A stretch of 64,000 nt of DNA from Heloderma charlesbogerti. Taxonomy: Eukaryota; Chordata; Lepidosauria; Squamata; Helodermatidae. Positions 53,946-64,000 of the stretch are shown piece by piece (positions within the stretch are counted from its first letter, which is position 1; each line of letters begins with the position of its first letter). The position numbers and the translations under genes are program-made. The stretch is taken from contig JANEZZ010000728.1 in NCBI GenBank assembly GCA_026122225.1, positions 2,294,001 to 2,358,000 of the forward strand, given 5' to 3'. The notes beneath the pieces are model-generated. The model saw only the letters and a program-made list of their open reading frames with translations, had not been told where the DNA came from and did no database searches.

Positions 53946-54781
53946 TAGGGGTGTACGAAACCCTGCTTACCTGGCTCCGCCGGGTTCCGCTGGGTGGGAG
54001 GCGCTCCATCCCTCCCCCTGGAATCCTTGCTGGGGGGGGAGGCGCTCCACACCTCCCCCCGAAATCCTGGCCGGCCGGCTCCGCTCTGTGGCCAAGCTGT
54101 GGAGCCGCCGGCTGGCTCCGGCCGCCTGCAGCCAGACATCCGGCCGCTGGGAAGCCCTGCAGGGACGCAAATGGTGGCTATCGTAGCCACCGTCATTTGC
54201 GTCCCTTTCTTTCGCCGTGATAGGCTACATAAAAATTTACGTAGCCTATCACGGCAGGGGGAAAACCCGAGCGTACGCAAATGGTGGTAGCTGCCACCAT
54301 TTGCGTACGCTGGGTTTTTTCCCCCCCTGCCGTGATAGGCTATGTAAATACTTACATAGCCTATCACGGCAGGGGGGGGGAAACCCAGCGTACGCAAATG
54401 GCAGCGGCTACTGCCATATGTGTACGCTCAGGTTCCCCCCCCCCACTGTGATAGGCTACGTAAATACATACGTAGCCTATCACGACCTCCACAGGGATGC
54501 AAATGGTGTCCCTGCATTAGCTGTGATAGGCTACGTAAGTATTTACTTAGCCTATCACGGCTGAAGAGGAACAAGTGAATGGCGGCCGCAGGACGGTGCC
54601 ATTTGCACAGCAGTGCGGACGGGAGCAGGTAAGTGCTCCGTTTCGCGTGCCATTCGTGGGGTGGGGGCGGCGGGCACTTCATCCTGCGCGCCTTTCGTGG
54701 GCTGGGGGGGCGGGGGCTTTGTTCCGCGACAGGTTTCAGGGATCTCACCGAGATCCGGTGCGGAATTCTCTGACATCCCTA
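53946..54781. mobile_element. Hairpin-cassette element, long array form
   Basis: 836 bp, ends taggggtgtacgaaaccctg and attctctgacatccctA, as in the 40.7-kb element. Flanks read ACAACATT and ACAACAGT (7 of 8 alike if the element is taken as starting at A53947), so an hAT-like duplication is likely. After a GC-rich left part the centre holds hairpins in alternation: B 54162-54205, A 54215-54254, B 54271-54310, A 54329-54370, B 54388-54427, A 54448-54483, A 54523-54558. Type A is GTGATAGGCTACGT...ACGTAGCCTATCAC; type B carries GCAAATGG...CCATTTGC. Confidence 0.82.
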
Positions 54782-55084
54782 CAACAGTTGGAAAATTGCA
54801 AGTGAGATCTGTAGTAAAGCTCACTTGACACTTCTTTTGCATGTAACTGTATTAACCTTCATGCCACAGAGACTCTGTTGGTGCTCTAATAAAATATATG
54901 GACACTTCAGCATTAATTTTAAGTCATGTTCTTCAAATTAGCCGCCAGTAAGTTACAGAAATGATGATATTTAAAGTGAGAAGAAGCTTTGCAAACCTTT
55001 CACATAATTTAATATACAGCCCCGTGTTATGTTTCGCTGAAATTGAAGCCATCAATCGAATTTCTGTATTCATAAAAAAAATAG
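54782..55084. other. No recognised feature
   Basis: AT-rich sequence between the hairpin element and the CR1. Confidence 0.45.
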
Positions 55085-55139
55085 TTGTGGTATATTTCTA
55101 TACCTCAAGACGCCTCGGTCTGGGCAGGGCTCCGTGAAA

Positions 55140-55920
55140 GAGTGCATCAGGTGGCAACCTGCAGGTGGCGACCTGCAAAGTGTGTGCAATGTTTGTTTTC
55201 TTGCCTGAGAACAACATGGCCTACATCTGCAACAAGTGCAAGTTGATCACGCTGCTGGAAGAAAAAGTAAGTGGACTGGAGTGGCGACTGTCAACCCTCC
55301 GGGGAATAAGAGAACACGAAGAGTTCTTGGACACTACAGCAGCAAAGGGAAGACCAGAAGCTTGAAGAGCAACAGCAAGATGAGGCAGAAGTGGGAAATG
55401 TTGAGAAGAAAAATGGAGTAGAGGATACTCCTTGGAAAAGGGTGACAGTTAGGAGAAGAAGAACTAGACGCCACACTGCACCAGTGGAATCAGTGGAGCT
55501 GTGGAACCGATTCCAGGTACTTGCGGATGAGACTGGAGGACAGCCTGCAGAGGAAGAATCACAGGGAACCTACCTGAATCAGAAACCTGCCTGAGAGTGA
55601 GCAAGAGGCTGAATGTCAGTCAAACAGAGGCGATGAAACCCAGGCCCACAACAACAAGAAGAGAAGAGTGGTAGTAGTGGGAGACTCCTTGCTGCGTGGG
55701 ATCGAGACCCAAGTATGTCGCGAAGACCCGTGGACTCGCCAGGTATGTTGTCTCCTGGGAGGATGGATTAGAGACGTGACTGAAAGGTTGCCTGCACTCA
55801 TAAAGCCCACTGACAGGTATCCCTTTCTTCTCATCCATGTGGGAACAAATGATACCGCCAAGTGGAGCTATGAAGAAATCACGTCAGAAATCACGGCTCC
55901 TCCAGGAAATTCCTGACTTG
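55140..55920 (+). pseudogene. CR1 ORF1 remnant: zinc finger and GDSL-type esterase
   Basis: ORF1 of CR1 elements encodes an RNA-binding accessory protein. A CxxC...CxxC finger (CKVCAMF and CNKCKLI) lies at 55165-55250, followed by LEEKVSGLEWRLSTLR, a probable coiled coil. Frames then shift at about 55365 and 55595. The start of the SGNH/GDSL esterase fold is clear at 55660-55890: VVVVGDSLLRGIETQ with the nucleophile motif GDS, and LLIHVGTNDTAK with the GTND block. The frame ends at the deletion near 55915. Function not possible as it stands. Confidence 0.8.
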
Positions 55921-55921
55921 T

Positions 55922-58184
55922 GTGGCAGATAACTTCCTCCTACAGAAGGTAGAGGAAGGAACTAGAGGATCGGCTATCCTTGACTTGATCCTAACCAACA
56001 GAGATGACTTAGTGGATAAAGTAACAGTTACAAGAACTCTGGGGGAAAGCAACCATGTTGTACTTGAGTTCTTGGTTCTATGGGAAGCAAAAACGGAGTG
56101 TAGTCAAATGCGCACCCTGGATTTTAGGAAAGTTGATTTTAATAAACTCAGAACAATGATCAGTAAGGTCCAATGGCAAGTGACTCTAACGAGAAAAGGA
56201 GTCCAAGATGGGCGGGAGCTTTTAAAAAAGAAAATTTTCAAGGCACAATCACAAACAATTCCAACAAGAAGAAAAGGTGGAAGACAACAGAAGAAGCCAA
56301 TGTGGCTTCACAAAAAGCTAAGAGATGACCTGAAAACAAAGAAGGACACATATAGGAAGTGGAAAGAAGGCCAAGCAACAAAGGAAGAGTACAGGCAGGT
56401 AGCACAGAATTGCAGGGATGGTGTCAGGAAGGCTAAAGCTGAGAACGAGCTGAGGTTAGCGAGGGATGCTAAAAGCAACAAAAAGCTATGAGCATAGTAA
56501 AAGACAGAGGAAAAAAGTGGTGGTTCAACTATTAAATAAGGATGGCAAAATGATAACAGATGACAAAGAAAAGGCAGAGGTGCTCAATTCCTACTTTGGC
56601 TCAGTCTTCTCCCAAAAGAGGGTCTATGACCCCCCTGGCCAAGGCGAAGTACAGGCTGAAGGTGCAGGATTGCAGCTTGAGATTGACAGGCATATGGTCA
56701 AGGAACACCTCATTACTTTGAATGAGTTCAAATCTCCAGGGCCAGATGAACTGCATCCTAGAGTAATAAAGGAACTGGCAGAAGAACTCTCAGAGCCACT
56801 GTCTATTCTCTTTGAGAAATCATGGAGGACAGGTGAAGTGCCAGATGACTGGAGGAGGGCTAACGTTGTCCCTATCTTCAAAAAGGGCAAAAAGGAGGAA
56901 CCTGGGAACTACAGACCAGTCAGTCCGACATCAATCCCTGGGAAAATCCTGGAGCAGATGATAAAGCAATCCATCTGTAAGCACCTTGAAAACAAGGCAG
57001 TGATTACTCGAAGCCAACATGGATTTGTCAAGAACAAATCCTGCCAGACTCATCTGATCTCATTTTTTGATCAAGTCACCTCCCTTGTGGACTGGGGAAA
57101 TGCTGTAGACATCATATACCTTGACTTCAGCAAAGCTTTTGACAAAGTGCCCCATGATATCCTGATGAGCAAACTAGGTCAAAGTGGGCTAGATGAAACA
57201 ACGATCCGGTGGATTCACAGTTGGCTACAGAACTGGACTCAAAGAGTGCTGATCAATGGGACCTTCTCAAACTGGGGAGAGGTGACGAGTGGGGTACCGC
57301 AGGGCTCAGTCCTGGGCCCAGTGCTCTTCAACATTTTGGTTAATGACTTGGAGGAGGAGGTGCAGGGAATGCTGATAAAATTTGAAGACACAAAATTGGG
57401 TGGGATAGCTAATACTCTGGAAGACAGAAACAAAATTCAAAGTGATCTGGATAGACTGGAGCGCTGGGCAGAAAATAACAGAATGACATTTAATAGGGAT
57501 AAATGCCAAGTTCTGCACCCAGGAAAAAGAAACCAAATGCACAGTTACAAGATGGGGGATAAGTGGCTCAACAACACTACAAGCAAGAAGGATCTTGGAA
57601 TTGTTATCGATCACAAGCTGAATATTAGCCAACAATGTGATGTGGCTGCAAAAAAGGCAAATGCCATTTTGGGCTGCATTAATAGAAGCATAGCTTTCAA
57701 ATCCCAGGAAGTACTAGTTCCCCTCTACTCAGCACTGGTTAGGGCTCATCTGGAGTACTGTGTCCAGTTCTGGGCATCACACTTTAAGAAGGATGCAGAC
57801 AAACTGAAGAGGGTTCAGAGGAGGGCAACAAAGATGATCAGGGGACTGGAAGCAAAGCCCTATGAAGAGAGACTGAAAGAACTGGGCAATTTTAGTTTTG
57901 AGAAGAGAAGACTGAGGGGCGATATGATAGCGCTCTTCAAGTACTTGAAAGGCTGTCACAGAGAGGAAGGGCAGGATCTCTTCTCGATCATCCCAGAATG
58001 CAGGACACAGAATAATGGGCTCAAGTTACAGGAAGCCAGATTCCGGCTAAACATCAGGAAAAACTTCCTGACTGTTAGAGCAATAAGACAATGGAACCAA
58101 TTACCTGGGGAGGTGGTGGGCTCTCCCACACTGGAGGCCTTCAAGACGAGGCTGGACAGCCATCTGTCAGGGATGCTCTGACTT
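55922..58184 (+). pseudogene. CR1 ORF2 remnant: endonuclease end and reverse transcriptase
   Basis: Two frames. 55922-56491 holds the last part of the APE endonuclease (AILDLILTNRDDLVDKV, then a SNHVVLEF segment in place of the usual SDH) and the linker. After a frameshift near 56466-56490, 56500-58181 holds a nearly complete reverse transcriptase of over 550 codons: FKSPGPDELHPRVIKELA, IPGKILEQMIKQ, IYLDFSKAFDKVPHDIL, SGVPQGSVLGPVLFNILVND and a C-terminal LFKYLKGCH block. The catalytic motif that should read FADD is FED (57381-57389), as if three bases were deleted, leaving only one of the paired Asp residues. The stop is at 58182-58184. Confidence 0.88.
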
Positions 58185-58265
58185 GGATTCCTGCATTCAG
58201 CAGGGGGTTGGACTCGATGGCCTTGTAGGCCCCTTCCAACTCTACTATTCTATGATTCTATGATC

Positions 58266-58679
58266 ACTCCATTCCAAGTTGCTTCACATAACCCTGCATT
58301 TTTTATTTCCCCATGCATTTTAGTCTTTAATTTTTGCCCTGCTAGTTTTGTGTATCTTGCTGCCTTTTTAGTTTTGTTTTATGCTTGTTTTAATTCCTTT
58401 TATCTGTATTTTTGTATCTTTAAGGTTCCCCTTTAAAAATGTATTTAGATTTATTTTATATCCCACCCTTTCCTCACAAGGAGCCCAGGGTGATAACAAC
58501 TTATATCATCACTTACGTAAACTACCCTGGAATATATACATACACACATACACACTCATACACACACACACACACACATATATTTAAGGGCAGAATATAC
58601 TTTTAAAAATAAATAAAGTTATAAGCATGAACAGATGCAGCCTAGGGTCTGAGGAATTAATAAAATAACAATGCCCATA
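58266..58679. repeat. LINE-tail fragment and CA-rich microsatellite
   Basis: A minus-strand tail at 58443-58500 (TTATATCCCACCCTTTCCTC ACAAGGAGCCCAGGGTG), the complement of the GGTGGGATATAAA tail, and a TA/CA repeat at 58536-58580. Otherwise nothing. Confidence 0.6.
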
Positions 58680-58825
58680 CATCTTATAAGATGACCCGGA
58701 GCCGCCGCCGCCACCAGGTAGGTCTGTTCCGGGGATTTCAGGGGGTGGTGGGAGGGGGTAGTCTGTTTCACCACAGACTCCTCACTGGAATCCATGGCGG
58801 AATTCTCCAACATCCCTACTTAAAA
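58680..58825. repeat. Right-end fragment of the hairpin-cassette family
   Basis: GGTCTGTTCCGGGGATTTCA and the ending ATGGCGGAATTCTCCAACAT CCCTA match the right end of the element at 53946-54781 (TTTGTTCCGCGACAGGTTTC ... GTGCGGAATTCTCTGACATC CCTA). No hairpin array is retained. Confidence 0.65.
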
Positions 58826-59686
58826 TATAATGTGTGAAGGTGCCTGGACTGGATATTACGCTATTGGCACTGGAACATGGCTTTGAGTGTGGTGCTAAGA
58901 TAATAATCCATGTACTTTAGGGCTTTGCATTACAAAGTCTGAAGAAACTATACTTTCCTTTGTTATGCAACACATGGAAAACAGCAGAGCCCCCCCCCCC
59001 AAGTTGTTTTATTCCATTTCTGTTTAACCTAATACTTTATTTCCTACTACATTTGTTTGTAGTTTGCCAAAGGATAATTTAACCACTGTTTGTAATTTCT
59101 AGCAGAGAAAATAATGTTGAGTCACAGAAGGAGATATGCTTTTGTGTTTACAAACTGGATTTAATTTGATTGTGATTACAGCCTGTGTTTTAAAGCAGAA
59201 GAAGCTGCAGAACAGGAGGAGGAGGACGACAACAACAACAGGAAGAGGTTTATATTTTTGAACTGGAGACAGAAGCAATTAAACATGATATTCCATTCTC
59301 CACAACATGAACAAAAACAGTTCATTTGAGTTGCAAGCCTAAAAGTATACAGCTTCTTAGGAACTAACATACTTCCCTATATTGTACACTGGCTAGTTTT
59401 CAAAAGGAGTGTTAAACAAAAACAGTACAAGTGGAAAATAAGGAGACTGACCTATTTTTTTCTTCAAAAGTGCTGTGTGAAAGGTTTTGCTCTAATGACA
59501 GCATGGCATCACATATCCAAACAGTTACTACTTAGCCTTGAGGAGCAGAAAACCTTGCTGGAATACACACCAACAGTCCCAGTCTCTTCTATCCATTGAT
59601 TTCAGCTGAGGAAGTTGTAGAATAAATAAAATGTATTTATTTACATTTAATTCCATTTCTCAGCAGATGGCTTCATGACTATAGCA
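58826..59686. other. No recognised feature
   Basis: Unique-looking sequence with a short AAC/GGA-rich run near 59215-59250. Confidence 0.45.
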
Positions 59687-59770
59687 GCAATCCTATATAC
59701 ACCTACTCAGGAGCAAGTCCCACTGAACTCAATGAGGCTTAATCCAGAATAGGCATGTATAAACTGCAGT
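59687..59770. mobile_element. Short palindromic MITE
   Basis: GCAATCCTATATACACCTAC TCAGGAGCAAGTCCCACTGA ACTCAATGAGGCTTAATCCA GAATAGGCATGTATAAACTG CAG: both arms and the ACTGAACTCAATG centre are present, so it is one of the clearest members here. Confidence 0.72.
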
Positions 59771-61865
59771 TAAACCAGGAAATGACCCTGTTCAGCAATG
59801 GGAATCAAAATGTGTCTTGAAAGCTATGTGTTCTCGTGTTATTCAAGGGCAGCTTCTGCACAAATCACAGTGAATAGAATATAATAAAGAAAACCCTGCG
59901 GAACATATATGCATTATGGTAATAGTTGGGGCTTGTCCTTGCCACCTCTGCTTCCAGTCACAGCTCACAAGCTCTGGACTCCGATCAGATCCAGCTCAAA
60001 GATTTTTGCCTGCCTAGATGGGTTGGGAGCATCTCCATGCAAACCAGAGAACCCCAAGATAATATTGCAGTAGGTTTGGGGATGCAGCCTCTTTCTATGT
60101 GGATTAGAGCTGTGCACAGATGGCATCTCGAAATTCTTATTTGTAGGCAGAGAAATTTAGGAGATAATTTCACCAAATTTCTCCAGAGGAAGGAGAAATT
60201 CTCAACAGTTTCTCATAGGTAGGGCTCCCCATTGGCAGGGCTTATATATGGTTTTTTTGTGCTGCAACAGCATGAACTGAGTTGGAAGCCTGGCCCACAT
60301 TTTGCATCCACCACAATGCAGGTGTGTGGGCAGGGGGCACTGCTGTGTTAAGCTGCAGGGATGAGGTGGAGTTAGTGGTTTGCCAAAATCTGTCCTCCCA
60401 TTTCCAGAAAGTTTTCTTCCCCCATGAAAGGAGCTTCCATTGTTCTGCCTCATTCACAAGACCATCTATAATTTCTGTTTAATTTCTTTTGGTCATGTTT
60501 TTGAGCTTACCTAGTCACTGCTAGCCTCCCAGGCTTCCTGCAGTTCCTAATCTGAAAAAGCCCTAAGTAGGAATTACCTCATGATGCCTTACACTAGGCT
60601 TCACTTGAAGTGTAGGGAGCTGAGGAGGCTACAGGCTGCCGGAGAGATGAGTGTACAATGAAAGACAGGACAGTTGTTCTCATTCCTGGGCCACCTCCTA
60701 AGTAAGGTGAGCTCAAGAACCCAACCCTTGAGAATTTCTCCAAAATTTCTTCAGTATTGAATTTCTTTTCGAAAGCAATTTCTTTTCTATCAAATTGAAT
60801 GAGAATGGTAAAAAAAAAAGTGGGATAAATTTTTGACACAACACTACTGCGATATGTCACTTCTGAATATTATTGATAGGATATAAAAAGAAGAGAACCA
60901 TTTTAATAGAATGTATACTCTAGACAGCATGGCCTTGTTGTTACAGATCCATGAAATATGAATACCCATTTTATGGCCAAACTACTTGTTATGTTTGTAT
61001 GATTGCATTTAATGTACCTGTTTTGTTGTTTTTAACAGCAGCTGGAGGCAATCAGAGCACAGGAAGGGGGGTTATCCTTTTGCCCAGCAGCACAATTTTG
61101 CTGAAAATTGCTGCCTCAGCTGCTATTTGATGAGAGAGGGAAGCTGCTATTGGTGCTTCCCTTCCATGGCAAATAGCAGCTTGAAGGGGGTGATTTTTAT
61201 TGGAATTGCAGTAAGAGGGGAAAGAGATAACTGCCCTCACTGCATGACATGGTCCTGATCTTGATTGCAACCCCCCACCCCACCCTCTATGGTCCTATGC
61301 CATTCAGATGTCTGTATTTTCTTGCATTGACTGTCTCCACACGTTTCAGTTTGCTGTAAATCTAGTTTGTAAACAAATACTATCCATGTGGGAGGATCAC
61401 ATCATGTCAAAAACTACGGATTATGGGCTTCCTTAATACTTAAATATCTCATTTCAACACTGGTAGGCACCACTTATCAAGATCCATTTGGACAGAGGAA
61501 CTTCAGGGTGTGGCAGTCAAAGAACACATAATATTGAATAAGTGTGATACTAGACCAAAATTCTGAAGTTTTTTTTAGAGATTTCTGAATTGTTATTTTC
61601 CCCTCAGGATTCCCTTTCTGGAATTATTGTGGCTTTACCTCATTTTCTCTTCCTCTCCATTTTTCTCCTTCTCCCTCTCCAAAACCCCCAAATTTGCTGG
61701 GGTTGTGCATGGAAGGGGAGGGGGATATCAAAGGAGGGTGGATACTGTTATGAGCTTGCTTGTATTTCAACATTACTAAAATATTTCATTGAACTTTAAA
61801 TTAAAAAGAAGAGCTGAAAAGAAAATTTAATTAAAATCCAGTGGATTTTGCCTTTAAAGATTGTT
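59771..61865. other. No recognised feature over 2.1 kb
   Basis: Unique-looking sequence. Small ORFs (59926-60222, 60282-60482, 61590-61799) show no family motif. Confidence 0.45.
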
Positions 61866-62800
61866 TGGATACTTCAACTGGTACAAAATGCTGCTCGAGT
61901 AGGTGCTAGACAGTTGGGTCATGTGACATCGGGTTGCCAGTGTGTTTCCAGGCCCAATTTAAAGTGCTGGTATTGGCCTTTAAAGCCCTAAATAGTTTGG
62001 GACCAGGTTATTGGAAGGACTGCCTTCACTCATACCAAAGTGCACTCTTGAGATCAGCATCGGAGGCCTGCTTGTGAGCCTGTCTGTGGGCATCTTTACA
62101 CCATCCTAAAATCCTGCATTTAAAATGGGGCTTTCTGCTTCCGTTTTAAATGCAGGATCACAACTGACTCCCTTTGCACGAGCTTCCTTTCCTCCCTCCC
62201 CTTCCCTGCTCTGTCTCCCTGTATCTGAGTCTTCCGTTATCTTCATTGATCTCGCTCCTCTTCTTGTCGCTTTTCCTCTTTTCACAGAGGGAACTTGAAG
62301 CAAAACACAACAGGGTAAGTTGACAGCTCATTATCTGCGATCTATTTAAAAATGGAACAAAGGGCATTTAGTGCAGGAGACGTCCCGGAGGGTCATGGCA
62401 GGGTCACGGCATCATGTAAAGAGCCCGCAAACTTCTGTGAAGGAGCAATCTCAATCGCAGGATAAAAGCTCCATGTGAAGGATCTCTATAAGAGCAATTA
62501 GCCTGTTAGGAACAAGGGCAAGAGCCTTCTGGGTAGTGTCCCCCCACTTGTGGAACTCTGTTCCAATTGATATCTGCAAAGCCCCATCATTACAGACCTT
62601 CAAGACTGCCCTAAAAACTTACTTTTTCATCATAGCCTATAACTGAGCTAGTTTACTGGATGCTGTTGTGTATATTTTAATGTTACATTTTAAAGATGTT
62701 ATTGTTTTTATTTTATCATTTTTATGTTTTTAATTACACTGACCTAGGAGGATGTCCTTTAAAGGGCAGCCTATAAATGTTTTAAATAATATAAATTTTA
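61866..62800 (+). mobile_element. L2 LINE 3' end, split by a DNA element
   Basis: Older L2 fragment: 61866-62084 encodes remnants of the QLVQNAAR and FKVLVLAFKAL blocks, and 62508-62640 encodes the LGSVPPLVELCSNW and DCPKNLLFH region. The 3' untranslated part runs on to GGGCAGCCTATAAATGTTTT AAATAAT near 62790. Much more decayed than the L2 at 16.2 kb. Confidence 0.78.
62085..62499 (+). mobile_element. Non-autonomous DNA element inside L2, family of 1853-2144
   Basis: 415 bp lying between AGCCTGTC (62077-62084) and AGCCTGTT (62500-62507), a 7-of-8 possible duplication. It includes a hairpin ATCCTGCATTTAAAATGGGG ... CCGTTTTAAATGCAGGATC at 62111-62160. Ends are tgtgggcatctttacaccat and tgtgaaggatctctataag, weakly inverted. 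No coding sequence. Confidence 0.62.
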
Positions 62801-62889
62801 TATTATTAAAATATAATTTCAATATATATTAAATTTTTAAAATTGTAAAATAGTAAAATGTCTCAAATTAATTTTAAATTAAATATATT

Positions 62890-63182
62890 GGGCAGTATCC
62901 AATGCTGTCACAGCACTAGCACTAATGATGTTGTGTATACTAGCATAAACCACTAGCACAACCTCATCAGTGCCAGCTTGGCAAAGGGGAAAAGCAGCAA
63001 TCTGCCACCAAAATTTGACAAACCATGCCGCCAAATTTTGGTGGCAAACCATGCAGCTGAAATTCGGGGAAATCACTGCTTTTCCCCTTTCCCTGGCAAG
63101 TGCTAATGACATAGTGCTAGTGTTGGTTTATGCTAGTGCAACGTCAATTAGCAGTAGTGCTGTGACAGCATTGGATACTGTT
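62890..63182. mobile_element. ~290-bp palindromic MITE (CAGTATCCAATGCTGTCACA)
   Basis: Left arm CAGTATCCAATGCTGTCACA GCACTAGCACTAATGATG pairs with the right arm ending GTAGTGCTGTGACAGCATTG GATACTG. The inner parts also pair (GGGGAAAAGCAGC / ACTGCTTTTCCCC and the CCAAATTTTGGTGG centre). Both ORFs here come from the palindrome. Confidence 0.82.
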
Positions 63183-63305
63183 AATTCTATATTCTAAATT
63201 AATTTTAGAATATAGAAATGGCTTTCAAATTAACAAGGAAAGTAATATAGCTCTTCTCATTAGGAAGATGAGCTCAACTACTACAAGGTAATATCCCAGA
63301 TAATA
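63183..63305. other. No recognised feature
   Basis: Short AT-rich spacer. Confidence 0.5.
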
Positions 63306-63455
63306 GTCTGAAGGCACATGAGGCAGCCACCTTGCTGAACCTAAGCAGGTCTGGGTCTGGTCAGTGCTTGGAGAGGAAACCATCTGGGAACCACATGTAG
63401 CCACCTTGAGTTCCACAATGGAAGAAAGGTGGGGTATAAACGTAATAAATAAATT
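63306..63455 (+). mobile_element. 5S rRNA-derived SINE (SINE3 type)
   Basis: The head resembles 5S rRNA: GTCTGAAGGCACAT at 63306, CCTTGCTGAACC at 63330, then CTAAGCAGGTCTGGGTCTGG TCAGTGCTTGGAGAGGAAAC CATCTGGGAA, which covers the A-box and C-box of the 5S internal promoter with substitutions and about 25 bases missing in the middle. The tail TTGAGTTCCACAATGGAAGA AAGGTGGGGTATAAACGTAA TAAATAAAT is the LINE-type tail seen in other repeats here. It is a retroposon, not a 5S gene. Confidence 0.75.
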
Positions 63456-63937
63456 ACAAGTGTACTTCCTGGGTATATCTGTTGTCTGAGAACTTAATGC
63501 AGCTTAAAGTTGGTCACCAAAAGTAGAAAACACAGAGACGTATTACATTACTTAATATAAAGTAAGATTAATATAAAGTAAGAACCTAAAGTTCAAACAT
63601 GGTGAAATATACATAATTAGTGAACCTTGAATGATAAATTTTAATTTGAATGTACGTGAACAGCTCTAGAGTTATGTCAGGGTGCACTGAGTATCCGTAA
63701 GTTCACCTGGAAAAGCTTCCAATGCATTCACTCAGATATTGAAACAAATCTGAAGAAACTCCTGAAACAGATGTTATGGCACCGGGTGCAATGCCTGGGT
63801 GCAAAACTTTGAAACAGAAAAAGGGTGAAAGCACTGTGTAACACACCACCAGGGTTAGGAAAGTTATCTGCTATCACCAGTTACCCGTTTGATCCTCATT
63901 CCGCGCGCGTCCTTTAATGTATATCTGCCTGCATGCA
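63456..63937. other. No recognised feature
   Basis: Unique-looking sequence. Confidence 0.45.
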
Positions 63938-63995
63938 TAAATATATATATATACACACACACACACACATATATACATACACACGCGCGCGCACA
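63938..63995 (+). repeat. Compound TA/CA/CG alternating microsatellite
   Basis: ATATATATATATACACACAC, then ACATATATACATACACAC and GCGCGCGCACAC: an almost unbroken purine-pyrimidine alternation. Confidence 0.92.
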
Positions 63996-64000
63996 CTTTC

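Larger units (their letters stand above)
55085..58265 (+). mobile_element. CR1 LINE with internal deletion
   Basis: A plus-strand CR1 that keeps its ORF1 start and its exact 3' end. The 3' end carries GGGTTGGACTCGATGGCCTT and finishes with the diagnostic 8-bp repeats (ATTCTATG)n at 58243-58262. Between ORF1 and ORF2 the sequence jumps at about 55900-55925 from the ORF1 esterase to the tail of the endonuclease, so the rest of ORF1 and most of the endonuclease are gone. About 3.2 kb remain, against roughly 4.5 kb or more for a complete CR1. Confidence 0.9.

Noticed and set aside
54162..54558. Regular palindromic repeats resembling a CRISPR array
   Set aside because: Repeats are full hairpins of two alternating types with no unique ~30-bp spacers, no cas genes, and the setting is a vertebrate genome with transposon ends on both sides.
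63306..63400. 5S rRNA gene
   Set aside because: About 25 bases of the 5S core are missing, promoter boxes are mutated, no T-run terminator follows directly, and a SINE tail is attached.

Overview
The window looks like intergenic or intronic DNA of a squamate reptile, most likely a lizard, with no host exon that I can recognise. The organism call rests on repeat content: four BovB (RTE) LINE pieces of the kind shared by squamates and ruminants, CR1 and L2 LINEs, Tc1 and hAT DNA transposons, a Ty3/gypsy element, tRNA- and 5S-derived SINEs, and many small palindromic elements of the type common in lizards. Nearly all long open reading frames are broken transposon genes or the translated backs of them. 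There is no operon, bacterial signal or CRISPR.

Layout. 1-2.3 kb: a BovB copy running off the left edge, then two DNA-element remnants. 3.1-8.2 kb: a three-level nest, in which an unnamed ~1 kb repeat (called X1 here) holds a Tc1 transposon, which holds a 5'-truncated Daphne/Vingi-like LINE with a 14-bp target duplication. 8.2-16 kb: a tRNA-derived SINE, unnamed repeats and two more BovB pieces. 16.2-17.0 kb: an L2 3' end. 17-33 kb: mostly unique sequence with MITEs, a purine minisatellite, a CA microsatellite, a fourth BovB tail and a second X1 copy. 33-39 kb: an older RTE tail and a cluster of short palindromic elements. 39.6-43 kb: a CR1 tail and an L2-type tail, the latter hit by an ORF1-only L1 (HAL1-like) that was itself hit by a 935-bp hAT-like element with a 483-bp palindromic core. 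44.0-44.5 kb: a hAT element with a perfect 8-bp duplication that contains a second element of the palindrome family. 45.7-46.2 kb: a ~140-170 bp tandem repeat. 48.3-50.9 kb: a minus-strand gypsy element with an internal deletion and an RTE insertion. 52-54.8 kb: a GATA array, a third X1 copy, and an 836-bp element made of alternating hairpin cassettes. 55.1-58.3 kb: an internally deleted CR1. 58-64 kb: unique sequence with L2, MITE and 5S-SINE insertions.

The strongest candidate for something undescribed is the hairpin-cassette family (40673-41607, 44092-44448, 53946-54781, with a tail fragment at 58680-58825). These share termini resembling TAGGGGTG...CATCCCTA and are built from repeated hairpins of two alternating types. 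The second is the HAL1-like L1. None of the elements appears able to move by itself: each coding element has lost catalytic residues, frames or whole domains. All family names are from memory of protein and repeat motifs, with no database search.
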